From positions 67,524 through 101,201 of the forward strand of contig JAKRSC010000031.1 of NCBI GenBank assembly GCA_022402565.1: a stretch of DNA of 33,678 nt, given 5' to 3'. The notes under the pieces are model-generated. The model was not told where the DNA came from. It was given only the letters and a program-made list of their open reading frames with translations, and searched no databases. Positions 22,352-29,885 of this stretch are shown in pieces. Numbering within the stretch: the stretch's first letter is position 1; each line of letters starts with the position of its first letter. Position numbers and translations under genes: made by a program. This DNA comes from Hydrotalea sp. (lineage in GTDB: Bacteria > Bacteroidota > Bacteroidia > Chitinophagales > Chitinophagaceae).

Positions 22352-22852
22352 ATGAAGAAAGTCGTATTTGTATTCTGTTTCACTTTTGCTGCTATCATAT
22401 CCAATGCTCAAACTTTTGTGGATCCAGTTGCACCTTATCAAAAAGATAGCCTTGCACCTGTTTTCAACCTAATATTAACTAATGGCAAAGACTATTCAGA
22501 CAAACAACTTCCAAAAAATAAACCTATTGTATTTATTTACTTCAGCCCCGATTGCGGACATTGTCAGGTTGAAGCAGAGCATATTACTAAAGAAATGAAA
22601 TTGATAGAAGAGGCTTTTTATGTTTGGGTAAGCTATAGAGATATGGAAGATATTAAAGCATTTGGAGAGAAATATAAGTTTAGTGATTACAACAATATGG
22701 TCATTGGAAGAGACCCCGCGTATGCAATTCCATCATTTTTCAGAGTGCGCTTTACTCCGTTTGTTGCGGTATATAATAAGGAAAGAAAATTGATTCAAAC
22801 GTTTGAAAGTGGAGCCACTATAGACCAATTGAAACATGCTATAAAAAATTAG
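22352..22852 (+). CDS. Exported thioredoxin-like protein
   Basis: A 166-residue protein with a signal peptide (cleavage likely after SNAQ, residue 20) and a thioredoxin fold. The redox motif is CGHC (C68, C71) in YFSPDCGHCQVE, and the cis-proline region is RFTPFVAVY. CGHC is the active site of protein disulfide isomerases and differs from the CGPC of cytoplasmic thioredoxins. It probably acts on periplasmic cysteines. It is coupled to the MlaF-like gene (2 nt gap). Its TAG stop shares two bases with the TAA stop of the convergent thioesterase gene. Confidence 0.87.
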   Translation: MKKVVFVFCFTFAAIISNAQTFVDPVAPYQKDSLAPVFNLILTNGKDYSDKQLPKNKPIVFIYFSPDCGHCQVEAEHITKEMKLIEEAFYVWVSYRDMEDIKAFGEKYKFSDYNNMVIGRDPAYAIPSFFRVRFTPFVAVYNKERKLIQTFESGATIDQLKHAIKN

Positions 22853-23250
22853 CTACCTGATAGAAATACTGATTTAATTTGATCATGTATAATGGCAGGC
22901 TTTTTAGTTTCTCTTTCCATTAAAACCCAAGTACTACTTGCCTCTGCAACAAGTACGCTATCTTTTTTTCTATAAAACTTATAATTACGGTCCCACCTAA
23001 ACGTACCTGGTTCTGCAACAGAAGTCACTAATAAAAGCTGCTCACCCAATCGCGCCTCCTTTAAGTATTTAATTTGATGTGATTGAACAACCCAGTAGTA
23101 TTTTGAATGAATTTCTGGACTAACATATTTGCCCCAATGAGCGCTTGCCAATTCCTGCATCCACGCCACATATTGCACATTATTTACGTGCATTAATTCG
23201 TCAACGTGGTGCTGTTCTACATCGCAAACTCTTTTAAACTCATGCTTCAT
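22849..23250 (-). CDS. Acyl-CoA thioesterase, hotdog fold (YbgC/FadM-like)
   Basis: A 133-residue single hotdog-domain protein of the 4-hydroxybenzoyl-CoA thioesterase group. It resembles acyl-CoA or acyl-ACP thioesterases: VDELMHVNNVQYVAWMQEL carries the helix and the usual nucleophile region, in which the family Asp reads H/N, and the later beta-strands follow the fold. The substrate is unknown. Its start overlaps the end of rimM by 11 nt, so the two are translated together. The 3' end overlaps the stop of the convergent thioredoxin-like gene. Confidence 0.83.
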   Translation of the reverse strand: MKHEFKRVCDVEQHHVDELMHVNNVQYVAWMQELASAHWGKYVSPEIHSKYYWVVQSHQIKYLKEARLGEQLLLVTSVAEPGTFRWDRNYKFYRKKDSVLVAEASSTWVLMERETKKPAIIHDQIKSVFLSGS

Positions 23251-23764
23251 ATAAGTCTAGTAAGCCCTCAGGCAATTCTACATGAATAATGCGTTTTTTT
23301 TCATCAATATTCTTTAGAGAAGCTTCGTGTAATGGTATTAATGCTGTTGATCCTTTATAAGATGTTTCCAACAATATTTGATGAGGCTGCTCTATAACAC
23401 CAGTTACTTTACCAACCTCCTGACCAAAATTAACAACCATAAATCCCAGTAAACGTATAGGCGCTTGTTTACTAACGTGTGCATCAAATAATTGTGCATT
23501 TACATACAATTGTTTTTGCAATAAAACATGACCAGCTTCCCTTGAATGAATATCTTCAAATTTCAATAAGGTTTCTTTTTCAGTTCTCGCCTTCGATGAT
23601 TCAACAAAAAAAGGAATCCGAATATTTTTTTCAGTCTCAATAAAAACAACATCTCCCTTTTTAAAGATCAACTTTTTGCCTAAAACATGTACCAAAAGAA
23701 CTTCGCCTTGGATACCAACAGTTGCCGCAATTTTTCCAATATGTATGAGAGCTGTTTCTTGCAT
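23240..23764 (-). CDS. rimM: 16S rRNA processing protein RimM
   Basis: RimM assists 30S head assembly and binds S19. The 174-residue product has the N-terminal barrel (IHIGKIAATVGIQGEVLLVHV) and the C-terminal PRC-like barrel (LGFMVVN, IPLHEASLKNIDEKKRIIHVELPEGLLDLY). I use ATG at 23764; the frame could also begin at a TTG two codons earlier. The gene follows rpsP, the usual neighbour, but a strong terminator lies between. It overlaps the thioesterase start by 11 nt. Confidence 0.93.
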   Translation of the reverse strand: MQETALIHIGKIAATVGIQGEVLLVHVLGKKLIFKKGDVVFIETEKNIRIPFFVESSKARTEKETLLKFEDIHSREAGHVLLQKQLYVNAQLFDAHVSKQAPIRLLGFMVVNFGQEVGKVTGVIEQPHQILLETSYKGSTALIPLHEASLKNIDEKKRIIHVELPEGLLDLYEA

Positions 23765-23782
23765 GCTCAAAGTTTATTTTAA

Positions 23783-23820
23783 ACAAAAACTCCCATGTTC
23801 TTTAAAGGGACATGGGAGTT
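23783..23820 (-). terminator. Rho-independent terminator between rpsP and rimM
   Basis: A 13-bp stem (AACTCCCATGTCC paired with GAACATGGGAGTT, one G-U) around a 7-nt loop. On the minus strand it is followed by TTTG. It would end most rpsP transcripts before rimM, leaving partial read-through or a separate rimM promoter. Confidence 0.85.
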
Positions 23821-23839
23821 GATAAGAAAAAATTCAATA

Positions 23840-24316
23840 TTATGCTTCAGCTTCAGGCGCGTCTGCTTCTGGAGCAGCTTCCTCAACAGCAGGTGCAACC
23901 GGTTCAGCTCTCTTTACGAAAGGAGGGTTACGTCTTGCTTTTTGAGTACTTCTATGTGCATCACTTCTGCGTCTTACAGAAGACTCATGCTCTTCATGCC
24001 ATGCTTGAAACTTGGTCATTGCTGTAGCTTCGTCGAACAAACCAAGAGATACACCTCTTAATAAGTGCTTCAAGAACAACACCCCTTTGAAAGAAAGGAT
24101 ACGACGAACAGTATCAGTTGGTTGAGCACCTTTGTGCAACCAGTCTAATGCTTTTTGACGATCTAACTGAACTGTAGCTGGTACAGTTAAAGGGTTGTAA
24201 GTACCAATTTTCTGAATGAATTTTCCGTCTCTAGGAGAACGTGCGTCTGCAACTACTATAAAGTAGAACGGTCTTTTCTTGCTACCGTGACGCTGCAATC
24301 TAATTTTTACTGCCAT
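23840..24316 (-). CDS. rpsP: 30S ribosomal protein S16
   Basis: S16 binds 16S rRNA early in 30S assembly. The core (about residues 1-85) begins [22 protein letters not shown] and has [19 protein letters not shown]-terminal extension of about 70 residues is rich in Lys/Arg and then Ala/Glu/Pro ([14 protein letters not shown]), as is usual in Bacteroidota S16. The gene has a full consensus promoter (24371-24400) and a terminator, so it is largely its own unit. Confidence 0.95.
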   Translation of the reverse strand: MAVKIRLQRHGSKKRPFYFIVVADARSPRDGKFIQKIGTYNPLTVPATVQLDRQKALDWLHKGAQPTDTVRRILSFKGVLFLKHLLRGVSLGLFDEATAMTKFQAWHEEHESSVRRRSDAHRSTQKARRNPPFVKRAEPVAPAVEEAAPEADAPEAEA

Positions 24317-24370
24317 GTTAAATAGACATTTATAGGCGTGATTAAATAGGGTTTACTCAATTATGGGCGG

Positions 24371-24400
24371 CAAAAATAAGTATTTCAGCTTAGCTAACAA
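24371..24400 (-). promoter_or_regulatory. rpsP promoter (TTG-N19-TATTTTTG)
   Basis: On the minus strand the -33 TTG is at 24398-24400 and the -7 TATTTTTG at 24371-24378, 19 nt apart. This is a full match. The -33 TTG overlaps the last bases of the ffh terminator stem. Confidence 0.75.
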
Positions 24401-24437
24401 AAAGCGAATGTTAATTTTTCAATAACACTCGCTTTTT
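24399..24437 (-). terminator. Rho-independent terminator of ffh
   Basis: A 15-bp stem (AAAAAGCGAGTGTTA / TAACATTCGCTTTTT, one G-U) with a 9-nt loop, about 20 nt past the ffh stop. The T-rich 3' arm runs into the rpsP -33 box. Confidence 0.88.
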
Positions 24438-24457
24438 CAATCATTTAGAAGCAAATT

Positions 24458-25789
24458 CTATCTTCCTTTCATCATTCCTCTACCAAGAGCTCCACCCATA
24501 GGCATTTTATTCATCATGCTCATCATTTGTTTCATTTGCTCGAATTGCTTCATAAAAGCGTTTACTTCGGCAATATCTTTTCCAGCACCTTTAGCTATTC
24601 TTTGCTTTCTTGACGGATTAATTAAATCGGGATTTGCCCTTTCTTCCGGAGTCATAGAATGAATAATTGCTTCTACCCCTTTAAAAGCATCGTCTTGAAT
24701 ATCAATATCTTTCATTGCTTTTCCCACCCCTGGAATCATTGACATCAAATCCTTTAGATTACCCATTTTTTTGATTTGCTGCAACTGCTCCAGAAAATCT
24801 TGGAAATCGAACTGGTTTTTGCGGATTTTCTTTTCAAGCTTCTTAGCCTGTTCCTCATTAAATTGAGCTTGTGCTTTTTCTACCAAAGAAGCTACATCGC
24901 CCATACCTAGAATACGTTGGGCCATCCTGTCTGGATAGAATACATCCAACATTTCCATCTTCTCGCCATTGCTGACAAACTTGATGGGTTTTTGAACAGT
25001 ATATTTAATAGAAAGTGCAGCACCACCGCGTGTATCTCCATCTAATTTGGTCAAAACAACCCCAGAAAAGTCTAATCGCTCATTGAAAGCTTTTGCGGTG
25101 TTAACAGCATCCTGTCCGGTCATGCTATCTACCACAAATAGAATTTCAGTAGGCTGAACCGCTGCTTTTATATCGGCCACCTCTTTCATCATAATTTCAT
25201 CAACCGCCAATCGGCCTGCAGTATCTATAATAACTACATTCTTATTTTTGGACTTAGCCTCCTGGATAGCGTTTCTAGCAATTGCTACAGCGTCTTTATT
25301 ATCTGGTTCTTTGTAAATATCAACTCCTACTTGTTCTGCAAGTACAGTTAACTGGTCTATAGCGGCTGGGCGATACACGTCTGCAGCAACCACCAAAGGC
25401 GATTTACCTTTCTTTGTTTTAAGGTAGTTAGCCAACTTTCCTGTGAATGTAGTTTTACCACTACCCTGCAAACCGGCAATCAAAATAACAGCTGGACTTC
25501 CCTGAATTTGAAAGTCGGCAGCGGTGCTACCCATTAACTCAGTTAGTTCGTCCTGTACAATTTTAACCATGAGCTGGCCTGGACTAATAGACTGAATAAC
25601 CTTTTCACCAACGGCCTTATCTTTCACCTTATCGGTAAATTCTTTAGCAATTTTATAGTTAACATCCGCATCAATCAATGCCCTGCGGATATCCTTTACC
25701 GTATTGGCAATATTTAATTCATTAATCCTCGATTCGCCTTTTAGGCTTTTAAAGGCCGCCTCCAGCCTTTCCGTTAAATTTTGAAACAT
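24458..25789 (-). CDS. ffh: Signal recognition particle protein Ffh
   Basis: The protein part of the SRP: it binds signal peptides of nascent membrane proteins and, with 4.5S RNA and FtsY, brings ribosomes to the membrane. The 443-residue product starts MFQNLTERLEAAFKSL (N domain). The GTPase domain has GLQGSGKTTFTGKLA, DTAGR and TKLDGDTRGGAALS. The methionine-rich M domain ends MMSMMNKMPMGG. The frame is open 27 codons upstream of 25789, but a TATATTTG element at 25812-25819 lies in that stretch and the family start is MFQNL. It is followed by a strong terminator. Confidence 0.96.
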   Translation of the reverse strand: MFQNLTERLEAAFKSLKGESRINELNIANTVKDIRRALIDADVNYKIAKEFTDKVKDKAVGEKVIQSISPGQLMVKIVQDELTELMGSTAADFQIQGSPAVILIAGLQGSGKTTFTGKLANYLKTKKGKSPLVVAADVYRPAAIDQLTVLAEQVGVDIYKEPDNKDAVAIARNAIQEAKSKNKNVVIIDTAGRLAVDEIMMKEVADIKAAVQPTEILFVVDSMTGQDAVNTAKAFNERLDFSGVVLTKLDGDTRGGAALSIKYTVQKPIKFVSNGEKMEMLDVFYPDRMAQRILGMGDVASLVEKAQAQFNEEQAKKLEKKIRKNQFDFQDFLEQLQQIKKMGNLKDLMSMIPGVGKAMKDIDIQDDAFKGVEAIIHSMTPEERANPDLINPSRKQRIAKGAGKDIAEVNAFMKQFEQMKQMMSMMNKMPMGGALGRGMMKGR

Positions 25790-25811
25790 ACGCTCAATAT
25801 CAATGTGGGTG

Positions 25812-25819
25812 CAAATATA
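25812..25819 (-). promoter_or_regulatory. -7 element (TATATTTG) of ffh
   Basis: On the minus strand TATATTTG, followed by GCACCC as at the tRNA-Met promoter, 22 nt before the ffh ATG. No TTG at -33. It supports the start at 25789. Confidence 0.65.
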
Positions 25820-25831
25820 GCGTATGTAGTG

Positions 25832-25862
25832 TTGGTAAAAATTGGAGTTCGCCTTATTTTCA
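25832..25862 (+). promoter_or_regulatory. Promoter of the TlpA-like gene (TTG-N20-TATTTTCA)
   Basis: TTG at 25832-25834 and TATTTTCA at 25855-25862, 20 nt apart. Two positions of the -7 box differ from TAnnTTTG. The ATG at 25881 is 18 nt downstream. Confidence 0.45.
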
Positions 25863-25880
25863 CATAACAAGAACTCTGTT

Positions 25881-26633
25881 ATGCGATTCAGTTTTTTAGT
25901 CTTAGCCTGTTTCTGGGCATCTTGCTTACTTGGTCAACAAGTAGATAGTATTAAAAGAATTAGTTCTACTTCCCAAAAGATTGAATTGAATGAAAACACC
26001 ATTGTTTATGACAGCTTAGGCAATCAAATTCCATTTGCCATTTGGAAAGACCTGCTAATGAGTAGAAAATACTTGGTGAAAAAACAAAAGCTTTCAAATG
26101 GTGAAGAGAGACTTGTGCTAACCTCTGGTAGTCCTGTTTCAGTGAATCGTCTTATTGCTAAAGCAATGTTAGATGACCCAAAAATTTCGTTTTTGAAAGG
26201 AACGCAGCTACCTAGAATAGTAGAAAGAGCTATAACCGGAGAAAAAATTGATTCAAAAGCTTTGCTCGGAAAAGTTTTGGTCATCAACACATGGTTCATC
26301 AACTGCAGTCCATGTATTACTGAAATTCCGGAGCTAAACCAGTTAAGAGCCAAATTTAAAGACAACCCCAATATTGTATTTATTGGATTTGCTTTAGACG
26401 AAGAAGCTGATTTGAAGCGGTTCTTAAAGGACCGTACTTTCACGTATTTACAAATTCCCAGATCAGCTTATACTATGCAAAGGCTAAAAATAAATTCCTA
26501 CCCAAGCCATTTAATAGTAGACCCATCAGGCAAAATTATTTTTCATAGTACTGGGTATTCACCGGGTTTAGTTGAAGTAATTGAAGAAGAAATTGAGAGT
26601 CTTATTCAAAAACAGCCTCTTCAAACAAAATAG
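25881..26633 (+). CDS. TlpA/ResA-like exported thioredoxin
   Basis: A 250-residue protein with a signal peptide (MRFSFLVLACFWASCLLGQ). The thioredoxin domain (about 105-245) has CSPC (C142, C145) in NTWFINCSPCITEIPEL and the cis-Pro region SYPSHLIVDPSGKI. TlpA/ResA proteins reduce periplasmic cysteines, for example in cytochrome c maturation. An N-terminal domain of about 80 residues precedes it. The frame is open 13 codons upstream, but the signal peptide fits the Met at 25881. It is divergent from ffh and lies 99 nt before a START-like gene. Confidence 0.88.
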   Translation: MRFSFLVLACFWASCLLGQQVDSIKRISSTSQKIELNENTIVYDSLGNQIPFAIWKDLLMSRKYLVKKQKLSNGEERLVLTSGSPVSVNRLIAKAMLDDPKISFLKGTQLPRIVERAITGEKIDSKALLGKVLVINTWFINCSPCITEIPELNQLRAKFKDNPNIVFIGFALDEEADLKRFLKDRTFTYLQIPRSAYTMQRLKINSYPSHLIVDPSGKIIFHSTGYSPGLVEVIEEEIESLIQKQPLQTK

Positions 26634-26732
26634 GGCAATATTTGACCAATGCTAAAAAATATTTGGATGCTATCTATAATTTAATATTATTGCAAATACA
26701 TCAATAAACTGGTGTATGATTAAAGTTGAAGC

Positions 26733-27116
26733 ATGAGTAAAAAGCAGCTATATACACTGGAGTTTCCGGTAAGATGTTCTCCAAGTATCCTATACGAATT
26801 CCTCGCCACTCCAGCAGGTCTACAAGAATGGTTTGCCGACAAGGTAGATGAATGGGAAAATGTTTACAGTTTTTCTTGGGGCGGTGGTGCTCCCGATAAA
26901 GCCGAAGTACTTGAAAAAGAACAGGATAAGTTTATTCGTTTTAGATGGACACATGGCGGAACCAACGAATACTTTGAGTTTAAAATTGCAAAGACTGAAA
27001 TCTCTAATCAAACAATTTTAGTGATAAGTGATTTTGCTGAAAAGGGCGATATTAAGGACCAGTCTCAACTTTGGGAATATCAATTAAAAGAGTTATTCCA
27101 TAGGCTTGGGGCTTAA
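26733..27116 (+). CDS. START-like (SRPBCC-type) domain protein
   Basis: A 127-residue single-domain protein of the START/SRPBCC helix-grip fold. Members bind hydrophobic ligands in an internal cavity. The MSKKQLYTLEFPVRCSPSILYEFLATPAGLQEWFAD start and the RFRWTHG and LWEYQLKEL segments are typical of a Bacteroidota-restricted group. The ligand is unknown. Its 3' end overlaps the convergent gene at 27093-27680 by 24 nt. Confidence 0.82.
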   Translation: MSKKQLYTLEFPVRCSPSILYEFLATPAGLQEWFADKVDEWENVYSFSWGGGAPDKAEVLEKEQDKFIRFRWTHGGTNEYFEFKIAKTEISNQTILVISDFAEKGDIKDQSQLWEYQLKELFHRLGA

Positions 27117-27680
27117 GCAAAGGAGAATTTGTTCATACGCAGATTTCATTTCTTCTTCTACACAATTGAAATTTTTTATTGGGATGAGATAAATCCATTT
27201 TAAGAAAGATTTATCTTGTATATCTGTTTGCGACCAATTGTCTGTGAAGGTTTCTTTGCTAAAAGAATTATCCCACTTATCTCCTCCCTCATAAAAATGC
27301 CAACCCTTATTGAGAAGTCCTTCTTGAAATTGTTGGCCAAAATTCTTTTGATATAAGCCTTCAACTAAAAGGATGAGTGCAAAATATTTTCCCCACCAGA
27401 AAAAACACCTTACAAGTAAAACATTATGGCCTGTAAACTCTCTTGGATAATCTAATACCATCCAAGGAAGCTGTTGATATTGTTCTCCTTTTGAAATTTT
27501 AGGATGCTTAAAAAGAGAAGAATCAATTACGCTTTGCTTCAGCTTAAAATTTGACTTCCATTCGTCTGCAAGAGAGCCGAAAAGGATACTAATTTTTTCC
27601 ATAATCCTATTCTTCAAAAGAATCCACTCAGCTTCAGACACTAGTTCAAGTTCCTTTTGTGAAAGCATTACCTTTGCCAT
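27093..27680 (-). CDS. Conserved hypothetical protein, unknown function
   Basis: A 195-residue protein that I do not assign to a named family. It is rich in aromatic residues (WGKYFALILLVEGLYQKNFG, GWHFYEGGDKWDNSF), has an acidic C-terminal half and shows no signal peptide or obvious membrane helix. Codon use looks normal for the region, and it is bounded by a START-like gene and an LptF/G gene. Coding is supported by a long open frame that ends cleanly and by its protein-like composition. The convergent overlap of 24 nt at its 3' end is short enough for both genes to be real. Confidence 0.65.
   Translation of the reverse strand: MAKVMLSQKELELVSEAEWILLKNRIMEKISILFGSLADEWKSNFKLKQSVIDSSLFKHPKISKGEQYQQLPWMVLDYPREFTGHNVLLVRCFFWWGKYFALILLVEGLYQKNFGQQFQEGLLNKGWHFYEGGDKWDNSFSKETFTDNWSQTDIQDKSFLKWIYLIPIKNFNCVEEEMKSAYEQILLCLSPKPME
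27669..27676 (+). promoter_or_regulatory. -7 element (TACCTTTG) of the LptF/G gene
   Basis: TACCTTTG, an exact TAnnTTTG match, lies 34 nt before the ATG at 27711. It lies inside the first codons of the divergent hypothetical gene. Confidence 0.5.
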
Positions 27681-27710
27681 TCATTAAAAGTAAGACAATC
27701 ATTTAGAGTG

Positions 27711-29147
27711 ATGAAGAAATTAGACATATTGGTGATTCGATCATTCATAGGTCCATTTTTTGCAACCTTTATGATTGCATTATTCGTTCTTATTATGCAG
27801 TTTTTTTGGCTGTATATTGATGACTTGGTTGGAAAGGGACTTGATTTTCCAACACTCATGCAGTTAACTGGATTAGTGACGGTTTATTGGATTCCAATGG
27901 CTCTTCCATTAGCCTTGCTGCTTTCTTCTATAATGACTTTCGGTAATTTAGGCGAGACTTTCGAAATAGTGGCTATTAAGTCGGCGGGCATTCCATTATC
28001 CAGATTTATGCGCCCTTTATTGGTCTTTGCAATTGGAATGAGCATCCTTGCGTTTTTTCTCGCAAATAACTTTGTTCCTGTAGCTAATCTTAAGCTAACA
28101 AGACTTAAGTACGACATCATTGTTTCTAAGCCCGCTTTCGATATTAAAGAAGGAACATTTTATGATAAAATTGATGGTTATATCATTAAGCTGGGTAAAA
28201 AAGAAAAAAATGACAGTATTATTCATGATGTAGTTATTTTTCAAAAGAGCTATAACCTTCAAGACCAGGTGATTTTTGCAGAAAAAGGTGTTATGCGTAT
28301 TACGCCCGATAAAAAATTCTTACAGTTTATTTTACAAGACGGATGGAGATTGGAAGAAAGAGGGGAAAGATATGCTGGAGCAAAAACTGAAATGATTCGA
28401 ATGGGGTTCAAGACTTATCAAAAAGTTTTTGATTTAAGTACATTTCGTGTGAAAACCTCCGATAGCACTCAGTTTTATGACCCTAAAATGTTGAGCATTC
28501 GACAATTAAATAAAGCCATTGACAGTATATCTGGGATTAAAAATTATTATGAGCAACGTTTGCAGAATGACGTTGCTAGCGCACTCCAATTTGCTAGAAT
28601 AGCCGACAGTTCAAAAAAATGGAAAGCACTTCCTGCAAAGTTTGATACTATTAAAACTTCATATGCAAAGATGCTACCAGATAGCATTAGAGACATGATT
28701 TTGGATAGAACAACCAGTCAATACGCGAGTGTAAAAAATAGTGTGGCATTAACTGCAGAAGATTATTACCAAAGACAAAAAAATATTCGTCAGCATGAAA
28801 TAGAATGGCATAAAAAATTTACACTCTCAGCTGCATGCATAGTTCTATTTCTTATTGGGGCACCTCTGGGTTCAATTATAAGAAAGGGCGGTCTTGGATT
28901 ACCCTTAGTTTTTTCTATCATTTTCTTTGTAACATTCCATTTACTGAACACTTTTGGAGAAAAGTTTGCTAAAGAAGACGTACTAAGTGCAACTGAAGGC
29001 ATGTGGCTTTCAACACTCATTCTTACACCAATTGGAATATTTTTAACAGTAAAAGCAATGCGCGATTCGCAATTGTTTAACAAAGAGTTTTATCATAGAA
29101 CCTTTTCAAGTCTTAAAAGGTTTTACAGTACCTTTAGAGAGAAATAG
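27711..29147 (+). CDS. LptF/LptG family permease (YjgP/YjgQ)
   Basis: A 478-residue inner-membrane protein of the lipopolysaccharide export ABC transporter family. Three N-terminal membrane helices (about 8-115) precede a periplasmic beta-rich region (about 120-370). Then come three C-terminal helices, including LPLVFSIIFFVTFHLLNTFGEKFA and the IGAPLGSIIRKGGLG segment. It starts at ATG 27711; the open frame begins one codon earlier at a GTG. It is longer than the proteobacterial proteins (about 360), as is common in Bacteroidota. LptB and the partner permease are not in the window. Confidence 0.88.
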   Translation: MKKLDILVIRSFIGPFFATFMIALFVLIMQFFWLYIDDLVGKGLDFPTLMQLTGLVTVYWIPMALPLALLLSSIMTFGNLGETFEIVAIKSAGIPLSRFMRPLLVFAIGMSILAFFLANNFVPVANLKLTRLKYDIIVSKPAFDIKEGTFYDKIDGYIIKLGKKEKNDSIIHDVVIFQKSYNLQDQVIFAEKGVMRITPDKKFLQFILQDGWRLEERGERYAGAKTEMIRMGFKTYQKVFDLSTFRVKTSDSTQFYDPKMLSIRQLNKAIDSISGIKNYYEQRLQNDVASALQFARIADSSKKWKALPAKFDTIKTSYAKMLPDSIRDMILDRTTSQYASVKNSVALTAEDYYQRQKNIRQHEIEWHKKFTLSAACIVLFLIGAPLGSIIRKGGLGLPLVFSIIFFVTFHLLNTFGEKFAKEDVLSATEGMWLSTLILTPIGIFLTVKAMRDSQLFNKEFYHRTFSSLKRFYSTFREK

Positions 29148-29169
29148 GATACCATTAATAAGCTCTAAT

Positions 29170-29883
29170 ATGAAAACAACCTGGAATCGCAGAAAGTTTA
29201 TTATTGAAACAAGTAAGGCGGCGGCTGTTATAACTGCCCTTCCTTCCTTTGTAAAACCATACAGCCAATTTTTTAATCAAACGCCACTTCCATATAGTTG
29301 GAACGCTTTAGAGCCATTTATTGATGCAGCAACAATGGAAATTCATTACACCAAACATGCTGCAGCTTATTCAGCCAATTTCAAGCAAGCGATTGAAGCT
29401 GAAATAAAAGAAGTGAATAAAATAAATTACGACCATATTTTTTCGAATATTGAACGATATTCTGTAAAAATGAGAAATAATGGTGGTGGTCATTACAACC
29501 ACGAATTGTTTTGGAGTATTATGAAACCAGGAGGAGCGAAAGAACCGCAAGGCGAACTAGCAAAAGCCATTACAATGTATTTTGGTGATGTTTCGAAAAT
29601 GAAGAAAATGTTCACTGATGCTGCATTGCAGCAATTTGGTAGTGGATGGGCTTGGCTAATAAAAACTCCAAATGGAGGATTATCTATTACATCTACACCC
29701 AATCAAGATAATCCTTTAATGAGTTCAGCTGCAAAACAGGGTACTCCTATTTTAGGTCTTGATGTTTGGGAACATGCATATTATTTGAAATATCAAAACA
29801 AACGAGCTGCCTATATTGAACAGTGGTGGAATGTTGTGAATTGGAATGAAGTGGGCGAACGATACAATCCTTCAATTGCTTAA
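29170..29883 (+). CDS. Superoxide dismutase (Mn/Fe type), Tat-exported
   Basis: A 237-residue SOD converting superoxide to oxygen and hydrogen peroxide. The N-terminal NRRKFIIETSKAAAVI (about 6-21) is a twin-arginine signal, so the enzyme would be exported folded with its metal. Metal ligands are H59 (EIH), H111 (NHELFW), D198 and H202 (DVWEH). NQDNP with Gln at 179 resembles the Mn-type, but Fe or cambialistic use cannot be excluded. It lies 22 nt after the LptF/G gene and 2 nt before a CDF metal transporter, with which it is probably co-transcribed. Confidence 0.92.
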   Translation: MKTTWNRRKFIIETSKAAAVITALPSFVKPYSQFFNQTPLPYSWNALEPFIDAATMEIHYTKHAAAYSANFKQAIEAEIKEVNKINYDHIFSNIERYSVKMRNNGGGHYNHELFWSIMKPGGAKEPQGELAKAITMYFGDVSKMKKMFTDAALQQFGSGWAWLIKTPNGGLSITSTPNQDNPLMSSAAKQGTPILGLDVWEHAYYLKYQNKRAAYIEQWWNVVNWNEVGERYNPSIA

Positions 29884-29885
29884 AA

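Noticed and set aside
25790-25870. A longer N-terminus for ffh
   Set aside because: It contains the -7 element at 25812-25819 and extends past the usual MFQNL start.
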